DNA of 30,585 nt from assembly GCA_019649035.1 (NCBI GenBank), contig BMAT01002928.1, positions 157,883-188,467 of the forward strand. Direction: 5' to 3'. Within the stretch, counting starts at the first letter, position 1. The number at the start of each line of letters is the position of its first letter. Source of the stretch: Elysia marginata. Taxonomy: Eukaryota; Mollusca; Gastropoda; Plakobranchidae. The translations under genes and the position numbers were made by a program. The notes below the pieces were generated by a model. The model made no database searches, had not been told where the DNA came from, and was given only the letters and a program-made list of their open reading frames with translations. This document shows, one piece after another, positions 1-9,704 of this stretch.

Positions 1-596
1 GCATTAAACATAAGCCAGTAACTTTCCTCCCATGCCTCCCAGCATCTTAATTTTTACATAGAATGAAAGATCATAGCCTGCTGTACCATGACATGGTGGT
101 TTCCACTTCGTATGAACTGGGTAGATTGCCTTAATTAATGATTTTCTTAAGTAAGTAGCATTCTACCCAGTAAAACTGATATATTTTTGCCAACAAAAAA
201 CACAGATTTATGAAACTGAATGCCTTGTATAGCCCTGTTTTTCACTTCACTATGATCCCTTATTTGCCACAATAAAAATAGAAACTATGGGTTTTATTCT
301 TTCTTGAGATTGCCCAAAAACATTAGATTTAAGGACTCCACCAAAATACCATTGTGGTAGCGCGGGCCCCATAACGTCACCGATCAGCGCACATAAGGTC
401 AGAGCTTTCGTGGGGAAAACTAAAATTGCACAAGTTTAACTTAAAGGCTGTGCTCAACTAATGAATCACAAAAGGCGATTTTTTAATTGGAACACATTTC
501 ACTGGTTTCAACTGGTAAATCGCTTAAAATTGCAGAGCTGCCAACCTCTGATTAACTGGCTCCAGTACTTTAAGACCTCCATTTCAGTATTTTTAA
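1..596. other. No recognisable gene
   Basis: AT-rich sequence. An 81-codon + frame starting at 461 has no recognisable domain and overlaps the start of a LINE remnant read in another frame, so I treat it as chance. A short GC-rich patch near 358-410 contains no complete motif I can name. Confidence 0.5.
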
Positions 597-1049
597 AGAG
601 AAGACCACAAATTAAACACTTTCCACCGCAGGCAATTAAGAACAATCCTCAATATCAAATATCCCACAGTTATCAAAAACAATGCTCTCTATCAGAAGAC
701 AGGTGAAACTCCTATATCTGTAACCATTCTCGAAGCGTGATGGTGACTTTTTGGTCATATTTTAAGACAGGCCATCAATACACCACCCAACGTTGCAATG
801 ACAAAATACTTTAAGAGGGAGGGAAGCAAACAACAAGGCCGACCAAAAACATCGATTGTGACTACACTACGACGAGACCTCAAGAGTCACAACAACTATC
901 ACTGGCCAACTACATTACATTCAATTAATGACCTTGACCACCTTCGCGACATAGCACAGAACAGATCCGGCGGGAAGCACCTGACGACAGCAATATACAG
1001 ATCAGCCCAGGCAGAGACGTCAGTCGACGTCGCAGCGGACGGGCATTAA
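597..1049 (+). pseudogene. LINE ORF2 C-terminal remnant (non-LTR retrotransposon)
   Basis: One reading frame runs from about 597 to the TAA at 1047-1049. It resembles the C-terminal tail of non-LTR retrotransposon ORF2, downstream of the reverse transcriptase. In order it shows NTFHRRQLRTIL (615-650), NNALYQKTGETPIS, LFGHILR, GRPKTSIVTTLRRDLK, and a terminal AEAETSVDVAADGH-like end preceded by a D-R-x-x-W-like segment. The frame is broken by TGA codons at 738-740 and 744-746 on either side of a conserved tryptophan, where functional copies usually read arginine or tryptophan. The catalytic RT domain is absent upstream and an upstream in-frame TAA lies at 594-596, so this is a dead 5'-truncated or eroded copy. 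The residues match my memory of this family. The clade (RTE, L2 or a relative) is uncertain. Confidence 0.75.
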
Positions 1050-1828
1050 CTAACTACTTTCAAATGCTTTTACAAAAAAAAGTTCTGAATTTGCCCTGAA
1101 GGACATATTAAGACTCATAATTTAAAAAAAAAGATTGTTGCACTTTGGATTTTTGCAAGCAGGCCTAGACTTTAAAATTTCTCTACAATTTTTTTTTAAT
1201 TTAGGGCAGAAAACACACAGGAGTGAAAAAAGCAGATTTTATCATGACCTTACATTTCCATTGAAATGCATCATTTCTGCTAATAAGTTTTATCAAGGTT
1301 TGCTTCTTTTACATCATGATTTCTAGTACCTGCATAAGCGTGATTTAACTAGGTACTTGTAAGTTGTAATTGTAAGTAAACAATTTTGTCTGTAAATAGG
1401 TATCTGGTAATTAAATTTATTAATCTTATTAAATTATTAGCTTTCCGTGTGACAATCAGGATCTGTTGTTTGGAAACTCCTCTGTTGGCTGTGATCTATT
1501 CATATGTGTAATAACCTGACGCTATCATGTCTTCATATTAAAATGAGATATATATGTGATTGCAACAAGTTGACAAATGGATTTAATTTGCAAATTTTTA
1601 CAATGTGCACTGTAATTTATAGAGGTGAACAGATGGAAGTGAAGAAATGAAAGTAAAGTACTAAGAGTCAAAGCTTTCTCTTGTGAAGTTGGCAATAAAA
1701 GTCAAAACAGAGAAATCCTAGATTCGATCTTTTATCTAGTTATGGGGTTAGAAAAAGATGTGTCTCAATTCATAGCTTTTTTAACAAATTGAGACAGGTC
1801 TGGTTCAGTTTAAGTCCCAACAAGACCA
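1050..1828. other. No recognisable gene; AT-rich flank
   Basis: AT-rich sequence with short A-runs at 1073-1081 and 1123-1131, possibly 3' UTR of the preceding LINE remnant. No frame has recognisable protein motifs. Confidence 0.45.
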
Positions 1829-2590
1829 ACAGAGAGAGAGAGAGAAAGAGAGAGGGGGGTGAGATTCTAAATCTAGATCATGAGAAGGAAAAGAAAAAGG
1901 CATCTATAGATATTCGTACTACTTCTAGATTGAAAGATGAAGAAGATCGAGAGATAGAGAGAGAGAGAGGAGGGAAGAAGAAACTTGGAATACCTAGTTA
2001 GATCTAGAGAGAGAAGAAGAAGAAACAAGGCCTAGATCTAGATGATAGATCTACTCGTAGATAAATCGAGAGAGGGGAGAAGAGTAGAGAGAGAGAGAGA
2101 GAGAGAAGAAGAAGAAGAAAATTGTAGAAAACACAGAGAGATATAGAGAAAAGAAACTTGGAAGGTCAAGCTGGATCTAGGTCTAGATCTAGATCTAAGG
2201 GCAAAGAGGAGTATTTGAAAGGCCAAGCTAGATCTAGGTCTAGATTGGGAATGGGAGAGAGAAGAATAAGGAGAAATTTAATTGTAGTCTAGTAGTAGAA
2301 GTAAATCTAAGAGTATTACAGTAGTACTCGGTACTTAAAAAGTTTTTGATTCTCAACCTTGACCAAGAAAAAAGAGGAAGAGAAGAAACAAGCCTTGATT
2401 CAGATCGAGAAAAGAAAAAGAAAAGGAAAAGAAGTTGTTAGATTCTAGATCTACTTCTAGATCAAGAGAAGAAAGAAGGCCTAGAAAATCGGGAGAAAAG
2501 TCTAGATCTAGAGAGAGAGAAGAAGAAGGAGAAACTTTGAATGCTTAATCAGAGAGAGAGAGAGGGAGAGAGAGAGAGGGGGGGGGGGGG
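1829..2590. repeat. GA-rich low-complexity tract with TCTAGATC words
   Basis: Purine-rich sequence dominated by GAGAGA and GAAGAAG runs, interspersed with many overlapping TCTAGATC/AGATCTAG palindromic words (for example near 2034-2042, 2175-2200, 2222-2245 and 2440-2515). It ends in an uninterrupted G run of 12-13 at about 2578-2590. The reading frames over it are low-complexity artefacts. Confidence 0.9.
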
Positions 2591-2739
2591 AAAACAAGGA
2601 AGATGTTAAAGTTGAGAAAGCTTGTGAGCAAGGTCTAGGTCTGACAGTGGCAGTCAATCAGACTGCCTTATTCATAGGTGCCACTTCATAATGTTCAAAA
2701 AGGAGGAACTTTACTGGAGTTAAGTAACAGATGATGCGA

Positions 2740-2815
2740 CCGCCAAATGTGGGAGCTTATCTAGGGGGGTCCGGGGCATGCTCCCCCTGGAAATTTTTTT
2801 AAAACTACCCCGCAA
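2740..2815 (+). repeat. Dispersed repeat, CTAGGGGGGTCC family, copy A
   Basis: It begins CCGCCAAA, then has CTAGGGGGGTCCGGGGCATG followed by CTCCCCCTGG and an A/T-rich tail. A diverged copy lies inverted at 28739-28785. The family name is unknown to me. Similar G-rich words with a GCATGC centre are common in invertebrate repeats. Confidence 0.6.
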
Positions 2816-5050
2816 AAGAAGCAATTTTAGAGTATTTGGGAAGCATATTACTTATTTCATGTTTGAATATATATAATTTATAGGGAATTAGTTTCAACCC
2901 TAAAAATGATTATTCCTTTTTAGACACTTTGCTTGCACTAATACGTTTATTTGATTGGAATACATTAGGCCTACATGTGTTTTCCCTAGAAATGAAAGGC
3001 CCTGGTGCTAATACCACATGCAGCACTAACATATCTCAACATTTAGACATTCACCAAAACCTGATTCTTCTTATCAAAGAAGTCTCTCGAGCCATTTTTT
3101 TAATAATTATTTGTTATGTTTAAAAAAAATATCTGGGCTGAGATCTTAATTCAGGAAATGGCGTTCAATGCACCCTGTAACCTTCCATCAAAATTTTTCA
3201 TTGTTTGACGAAATTATTCTAAACTAGATGATAGAGGTCAACACAAAAAGCTAAGTACATGTAAAGATATCGGTATTTGCGGTAGACTACGTGTAAAAGA
3301 CTAAAATCCACATTGCCGGTTTATTTAGACCTCTATCCCATTTTCCATTGTCCTTGGCAGATAAAGATTTCTGGATGTTATCATGGCTTTCAGTTTACAC
3401 CCATATAGTCTCCGTCTGCATTGCTGCCTAAAATAAATTTGCATCCATCGGAAAAAATACAAATCTACGACTAAATCAGATAATGTTAGATGTGAAAATG
3501 TATAAGTTAGACATTAAAAGATCTATAGATCTAGAGTACTGTTTGCGATCCGGTGAAATTTTTTATGATAATTATGACCTACAATAGCGGTACTGTGTAG
3601 CTGATCTTCATCTAGTTCATCTGTCTTGCTTGGCTAATACAACATTGCTGTAGAACCTTCTTCTGACTATTACTATTCTGTGCTATGCGCCAGTGCTGTT
3701 TAATGTTGATCGAGGAGTATAAGTTCGCAAACTGTTCGCATATCGGTAGGCATAGAATACGAAGTTAAGAATCCTTTTATCACGAGTACTGTCCTCTTTC
3801 GTATTCTGTTGTTCTAAGCTTAACCCGCGCAGGTCCATTTTACACTCTCTCGTTCAAGCAATTCCCAACTACCTACGCTATTTTTTTGCTTCACAGATGA
3901 GATTGTTATGCGGGTTAGCCTAGACGTGAGCGAAAAAGTTGGGTTGCCCCAGTTTACTCTGACGTTCGATCCTCTTTTTTATACTCTAATGAGGAAGAAT
4001 AGAAGTAATTTAATAGACAGAGACCCGTCAAAGGCGTCATATACATGTCCACAACTTTTTATCGGTTATAGCGGAAATCTGCTTGAAGTTGTGGATAGCG
4101 GAAAAAACGGAAAGGTCGGAACATAGCGGAATTTCCGCTATTTAGCGGAAAAGTGGCACTTATGCTTATTAAATCCCAATGCTAAATTTAGCTGTCCCAG
4201 CAGGCAGGGCTTACCATGCAGCCAGCCATGGCATTTTAGCTGTGTCAGAATCGTCAATTTTTTCCCTACTTTGGCACATTCAAAGAAGGATTCCCACAAA
4301 ACTACTGAACGAAAATAAAAAAAATTAAAAAATGATAAAGTTGAATAGTATACCTACATAGTAGATAACCGTCGTTAAAAGCATCTCCTTGCAAATTCCA
4401 ACGCAAGCAAAGTTAATTTTTAAATAGGTGCCGTGTAGGAACTACTCAATACGACTAATGTCTAATGACCAATGTGAAGAGTGACATTTCTTCTGATAGA
4501 TCTAAAATTTTTATTAAGATTGATGGAGACATAACTCGAGATCAAAGTTTCAAAAAATACAACCCCCAGTTTGAATCTTGCGGAAAAGTTTTCACATGTC
4601 CCATTTCACGACGTGATCTAGGCCTCTTCAGACAATATTTTACAAACAATAAATCACAACAAAAAAGACATAGAATTACAGTGGGAAAGTTCAACTTTTG
4701 TTTGGTATAAAAATCATGCAATTAAGATTATTTTACAATTATAAAGTTATATATGGCAAGAATCAAAGGTCTGAAATTTAGATCTAGAGCCCGATCTGAC
4801 CAGGAGCAGTCTCATGTGTATTGCTAGTTAAATGATATAAACAGAAAACAAATATAAATAATATATATCTTTTCTTCCTCAGCCAAAACAAAACCTATTT
4901 TTGGCAAATTAGGGTGGCTCCCCTCTGCGGAAATCCTTCCAGTTGCCGAGTTGGGCCATCGTTCAAATATTTACAAGTAAAAACAAGAGGGGTGGGAACA
5001 AACGAAAAAGCGTCAAGGTATGTACCTCACCCTCTCATACCCAACATATT
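2816..5050. other. No recognisable gene
   Basis: About 2.2 kb of unassigned AT-rich sequence. Short frames at 2929-3123, 3908-4126 and 4465-4710 have no family motif and no splice context I trust. The only visible structure is a cluster of TAGCGGAA words at 4068-4150. Confidence 0.45.
4068..4150. repeat. Cluster of TAGCGGAA words with a 19-nt palindrome
   Basis: AGCGGAA occurs four times in direct orientation and once inverted within about 80 bp. The centre, 4123-4141, is a palindrome with 9-bp arms ATAGCGGAA/TTCCGCTAT around a single T. Confidence 0.6.
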
Positions 5051-5133
5051 CTCGCAGATCTAGATCTAAATCCCAGCCGCGGCATCTATCCGCCCCAAAT
5101 CTAATGTAGTCCCTGTCTGGCGATGACCAGCCG

Positions 5134-5227
5134 GGATAATCCTGGCATTGGCCCGCTGACAGGACTGACGAAATGAAGGGAATGATAACCAATTTTCAAC
5201 ACCAGCGGGCCAATCCCTGGATTAAGC
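5134..5227. repeat. Imperfect inverted repeat with CATTGGCCCGCTG arms
   Basis: The left arm at 5134-5158 ends CATTGGCCCGCTG. The right arm at 5203-5227 begins CAGCGGGCCAAT. About 21 of 25 positions pair across a 44-nt spacer. A second inverted word, TGAAGGGAATGA, lies once in the spacer (5174-5185) and once, reversed, just outside the right arm (about 5250-5266). This suggests the end of a foldback or MITE-type element, but no target duplication is evident. Confidence 0.6.
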
Positions 5228-5269
5228 CGACCAGCCATACTAGGACCCCAACTTCATTCCCTTCAAGAG

Positions 5270-6549
5270 ATCCGTGGTCTGATCTACTGCATTTACTGTT
5301 TTACTCCATGCCAAGACCTAGATATATCTGGATGCAGTCTATTGTATCTTGATCTAGATTCTAGTCTAGAGAGTAAAGGGGATTAAAAAAAACTTTCAAA
5401 AGGCAGTAAAAGGCTCTATAGATTTACCCATGGCCATGGCAAAGAATATATATCCAGTCCACAATCACAAACAACGGCTTCTAGACATAGCCATAGGATT
5501 AAAAGTATAACTAGATTCTAGATCTGTGGCCATGGTGATTCAAATACACAAAACATATGATATAACCCAGATTTAAAACTAGATTTATAAAACTATAACG
5601 AAAGGTCTGGATCTAGATGTAGTCTAACCTTACGTGCCTCTAATTATCCACTATGAAGACATGATACTCCACTTCAGTATCACTTCACTCGACTCGGCTC
5701 TGATGCAGCAGTGGGCGCTAAAATGGTTACAAGGCTCGATATAAGGTAGTTACAGAGGTTTCAATGAAATGTAAACATCAACAAATCAAGAAAATGAGAT
5801 TAAATTTTCATCTTATTCACTGCAATCTTTTTTTTTGTTCATATCGTCGAATTTTGTTTTGATTTCTATATCTCTATTTTTAATTACAGATTAAAATTCA
5901 ATATGAATCAAATACATCGATATTTTCACTAACTATTTTTCACTAACTCACCCACTTCGCAGATAATGTTTGTATTGCCAGTTTCTTTGCTCATTTTAGT
6001 AATAAAATATCATGTTTGTATGTTTACATCCCATTAAGATATTTTCCCAAGAAATACGTGTAATTTAGTCTAGAAATTATAAAAACAGATTAAAAAATTA
6101 AACTTTACTCTCATTATGCTATCATGTCCAATTGATTAAACCACTCACCAAGCAAAAGGTAACTATAAATGCGGCTTTAAAATACCCATTTCGGCAGCTA
6201 ATTAAACTGTAGTTCAGATTTTGGGTCTTTTATCTCGTAGATCAACTAATTAATGATGACGCGACATTCCCAATCCCATACCGTACCTTAGGCCAACGTA
6301 GACACTGTACGTAGCCTATGTAATAAAGTTATAATCTCAGCTGATGTTAGAGGTGGCCAAAGGTATGATGTAGGGCGTGTTTATGGTATTCCAGCTAGAG
6401 GTGTTTTTGTTATTGATGTTTTTGTTGACGATGAAGAAAGAGGTGTTAGTGGCAAAGTTGGAACCAGTGAAACAAGTATAATTATCATGAGATGTTCGAA
6501 CGTAAAGCAGATTTTAAAACTTTTTCTTTTCTTAAAGAAGTAATGTATG
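5270..6549. other. No recognisable gene
   Basis: AT-rich sequence with several TCTAGAT words (5345-5370, 5513-5525, 5608-5620). No RNA gene or protein motif is recognised. Confidence 0.45.
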
Positions 6550-7250
6550 GATGTTGGAAATTGATGCAACGCATCGCACCCTGTTTAATATCTTTAGAGT
6601 AAACTTTCTGCAGACTTCGTTGCTCTATGAGATTCCAATTAGTCATTTGAGGCGTCTCAGTTCTACTGCTTTAACTTAAATCTGCGTTGTATGTCCATAC
6701 CTCGCGTGGGCTACGTCATTATCGAAATGCCATTGACTACCGCGTTAGAAACTTATCTTGGTTCCGGAAGGGATATTCCTGTCTCGCCATAATTATAATC
6801 TTCAGCATTGCCGTTGTTGTTGCTGTTTGTGTTGCTCTTGCCAGGATTTCGAAATTCGATCTTTCCTCACTTTTCATGGCTCCAACTCCAAGGTAATTGA
6901 AATGGCCGGCCGTCTTCATTTATTTTTAATAAAGCTCACCTTGGTGGTTATTAGTTGGACAGTGTTCATCAAGAGCTTAGTTTTCTTGTCGCTGATTTCC
7001 ATGTCGAATCGTGAGGATGTTAAGTCCAGTTTATTAGGCCGCCCACTTTCCTGACCGTCGATGTCATCGGCAGACCTGAGGTTGGTGATTGTCGGCTCTT
7101 CAATGTTGACTGTGTCTATGTAATCTTCCAAGGTGCCAGTCATAATGCGTTCAAAGAAAATTTTGATCAATGTCGGCGATAGCAAGCATTCTTGTCCGAT
7201 CCCAACTGATGTGCGCAACCACCCCCTATCGAATAGTGTACAAGTACTGC
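6550..7250 (-). pseudogene. RTE-type LINE reverse transcriptase remnant
   Basis: Read on the minus strand, 7218 to 6916 gives a degenerate RT palm segment: TSVGIGQECLLSPTLIKIFF (the family normally has VRQGCLLSPTLFNIF), then ERIM, then ITNLRSADDID, where the usual F of FADD is S. Next come MEIS-KKTKL and, after a frame change, FNYLGV followed by ILARATQT and a thumb-like segment to about 6737. Further matches (WTYNADL and AMRC) continue in other frames to about 6550, with stops between them. The order and spacing are those of the RTE-like endonuclease/RT proteins widespread in invertebrates. Loss of the F in the catalytic box, a deletion after ADDID and several frame changes make it inactive. 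A (CT)n tract lies just upstream in element orientation. Confidence 0.8.
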
Positions 7251-7337
7251 ATAACTATGTGGCCTTTTAGTAGAATTCGTGAAAGGCGTGTATCAGTTTC
7301 TGGCCCATTTCGTTCAGGGTGGCCTACAGGGCGTCGT

Positions 7338-7338
<1 letters not shown>

Positions 7339-7380
<42 letters not shown>
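7339..7380. repeat. (CT)21 microsatellite
   Basis: An uninterrupted run of CT dinucleotides. Overlapping serine/leucine-rich reading frames are artefacts of it. Confidence 0.97.
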
Positions 7381-7384
<4 letters not shown>

Positions 7385-7764
7385 AAGGCAGAATCAGTGA
7401 AAAGTTGATGCTGACTTTAATTTTCACACGGAACTTTGGGCGATTGACGCCCAGTGACGCCCGATCGCCCTTCCAGGGCTTGCGCGTCAGAAGAATAAAG
7501 CAGCCAGACGCCAGCGCAAAAAAATTCTACCCAATTGTCCTACACCTTCTAGTTCTACACTTAAATGCAAAACAAGCAAGTTATTGCTTATCGTAGAAAT
7601 TATTATCGAACGCCGTTGTTTTTCGCCTCAGACAACGAGCTTATTCCTCGATAAAGTTAAAAAAAGAAAACAAGTTCATAACAGATGGTGCCTAATGCAC
7701 CTGTCTTTGAGTTGACTTAGATAGACAGGACTGTTTTGGAAGCTTACTTAAAACTAAAATGTAA

Positions 7765-8630
7765 TCAGATGTGAGCGGGTGGTTTGATTTTGCAGCTAAT
7801 TGTAATATTCTTATTTTTACGAATATTTAATTAGTTTGCTAGAAAAGAAAAGCGCGGTATTTTAAAAAATATTTTCTGTGTTTGTGGTGAAGGGAGAGAA
7901 AGAAAGAAACTGGATTTGATTCCTTGAGCAAGAGCCTTGGTAGCTGTTGATAAACTACTCATAATCTGTAATTTGCACTGAACCATAAGGTTGAGACTAG
8001 GAAGTTTTCCCTGGTGCTGTGGATAGAATAGGAATGTGAATCGCTTTATCTTCGGCGTAGCCTCTCTGTAAGGGAACAGCCCAGACGGTAGACCAACAGC
8101 GAACAATAATTCAGCTTGAATTATATTGGTATTTGAGTAGAGTCTGGAGAAATTTCACCGTGGTAATATTGAAGGAGGTTGCTGGAGGATGCTTGCGTGG
8201 GGTCAATTTGTGTACATACATGTGCAGTGCACCTGCATAAGGCAGAGGGGATAATAAATTGTTTCTAGGGCAAGAGAAAGCTAGCACGGTCAAAGGGTCT
8301 GACCAGTTGGTAAATTCCCCCTTTCCCTTCCTCGGATCTGTCTTCCCTTGTATAACGTTCTCCCCTTCATCCCCCTCTCTGAAAGAGAATAGAATTATTG
8401 AGTAATAATATTGGTTTTAGTCTCAGGTTTTTGAATGTCAGAAGACTTCTCCTCGAAACGTTGAACTGAGTACGGTAAGTCGTGAGCTCTGCGCCAAACC
8501 CAGGTCCACGACAATCCGAGTTTGTTGAGAAATGTGTACGCTGTTGTGGTAGAAGATGTCTGATACAGAAGTTTGCATATTGTATCGTCTCACCAACGAG
8601 GAATATAATAAACTTCCTGGATATATGTAT
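7765..8630 (+). repeat. Unclassified long repeat, copy 1, 5' segment
   Basis: This segment aligns by eye, in the same order and orientation, with 13190-14060. Shared landmarks are GTGAGCG at the left edge, TCAAAGGGTCTGACC (8290-8304 and 13695-13709), ACTTCTCCTnGAAACGTTGA, GTCGTGAGCTCTGCGC, CCACGACAATCCG, TTTGTTGAGA and CTTCCTGGATAT. Identity is roughly 70% with indels. No frame stays open in both copies over its length, so coding function is unsupported. It could be a transposon body, a retrocopied transcript or a segmental duplication. Confidence 0.75.
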
Positions 8631-9063
8631 GAATTTTTGGTGAATTGAACAACTTTTCTTACAAGCTTATGTATTGCCAAATAAAGTAATGTAGGCACTG
8701 GCATAAGGTAAGCCTATGAGTTGGTGATTAGTATGTAGTATGAGGCTTGACTGTTTGGTTTCACTGCTACTGTAAGAGACATTACCGGTAATTACTGGCA
8801 TTTTATGGAGTGGATCATTGCCTTGGTTTGTGCGACATGTCTTGCGCTTTTGAGTGGCATGTAAGCTTACCTACGTATTGAGTTGGGAATATCATGTAGA
8901 ATCCTCGCCGACTCTATGATCATTATTTCTCATAAAAATATATCATTGTGTGAGATTAGGTGCTATAAGATCATTCCGTGGTTTAATATCCTTACTGTCA
9001 CTGTTTACTGGAGTATGGTCGAGTGCAAGACTTCTAAAGACATAGCTTCAGGGATTTATGGCC
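8631..9063. other. Part of the insertion interrupting long-repeat copy 1; no gene
   Basis: This stretch has no counterpart in the second long-repeat copy. A 65-codon frame at 8883-9080 has no recognisable motif. Confidence 0.4.
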
Positions 9064-9100
9064 CATTCGACTCCACTTAAGTCGACGCTGCATAAGTCGA

Positions 9101-9242
9101 TTTTCAATCAANNNTCTTTTTCCTTGGCCCCTCCCCCTTCGGATAACAAAAATATAAGCACCAGCACATCAATTTTCAATCAAGTCGATCTTTTTCCTTG
9201 GCCCCTCCCCCTTCGGATAACAAAAATATAAGTACTAGCACA
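9101..9242. repeat. Tandem duplication, unit about 72 bp, with NNN
   Basis: TTTTCAATCA followed by the CCTTGGCCCCTCCCCCTTCG block and an ATATAAG segment occurs twice, starting at 9101 and 9173. The NNN at 9112-9114 falls where the second copy reads GTCGA, so the gap probably reflects assembly trouble at the duplication. Confidence 0.9.
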
Positions 9243-9428
9243 GAAGTCGATTTTCATATAAGTCGATCTTAAGAAAGCTCATGCAAGCAATAAATATGAA
9301 GATATTCCTTAGCTCCAGTCCTTCTGAAGCACACTAAAGCTAGACAGATCGACTCCACACCAGACCCATCGCCGTATAAAGATCCAAGAGAACCTTAGGA
9401 GACAATAACCCGACCCGAGTTGTCGTAT

Positions 9429-9440
9429 AAGGATTCTCGA
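9429..9440. repeat. Target site duplication, left copy
   Basis: AAGGATTCTCGA, identical to 9693-9704 and immediately flanking the SINE. Confidence 0.92.
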
Positions 9441-9692
9441 TTGAATGATTGAAGGGTATTTTTACAAGCCCAATTCCACTTCAAAGGTGCTCTCAGGGCT
9501 TGGGTCCCAATGACAATTTACGGGCTGCCACCCAGAGGATAGCGGGGATACCATGACTTAGCCTAAGGCGGTCACATTATACTGACACCGACCCAACCAG
9601 TAGGGGCCCGGACTGTGCTCGGCTGTGTTTCGAACTCGCGACCTCTTGGCCACGGAGCGAAGCCACTACCAACTGAGCTATCTAGGCCCCTA
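9441..9692 (-). mobile_element. tRNA-derived SINE
   Basis: On the minus strand the element starts GGGGCCTAGATAGCTCAG near 9690. It has an internal RNA polymerase III promoter: an A box TAGCTCAGTTGG (9669-9680) and a B box GAGTTCGAAAC (9627-9637), with tRNA-like spacing. A non-tRNA body follows, containing GGCAGCCCGTAAATTG and CATTGGGACCCAAGCCCTG, and the 3' end is the simple tail CAATCATTCAA. Perfect 12-bp direct repeats AAGGATTCTCGA (9429-9440 and 9693-9704) flank it, which is the mark of LINE-mediated target-primed insertion. The intact duplication suggests a fairly recent insertion. It lies inside the pogo-like remnant and so is younger than that element. It is not a functional tRNA gene, because the 3' half and acceptor stem are not complementary. 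The SINE family name is not assigned. Confidence 0.9.
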
Positions 9693-9704
9693 AAGGATTC
9701 TCGA
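9693..9704. repeat. Target site duplication, right copy
   Basis: AAGGATTCTCGA, identical to 9429-9440. Confidence 0.92.

Noticed and set aside
7438-7470. GGGCGAT...ATCGCCC hairpin with repeated TGACGCCC
   Set aside because: Short 7-bp arms with a 19-nt loop; no supporting context, likely chance in a locally GC-rich patch.
7170-7596. Two + strand frames of 76 and 105 codons
   Set aside because: Both cross the (CT)21 repeat, and the first overlaps the antisense of the RTE remnant.
8430-8470. Hammerhead ribozyme (CGAAAC preceded by CAGAAGA)
   Set aside because: The CUGANGA core is not present in either copy of the repeat and flanking stems I and III do not form.
9602-9692. A tRNA gene on the minus strand
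   Set aside because: A and B boxes are present, but the acceptor stem and T-arm do not pair and the body continues into a SINE with target duplications.
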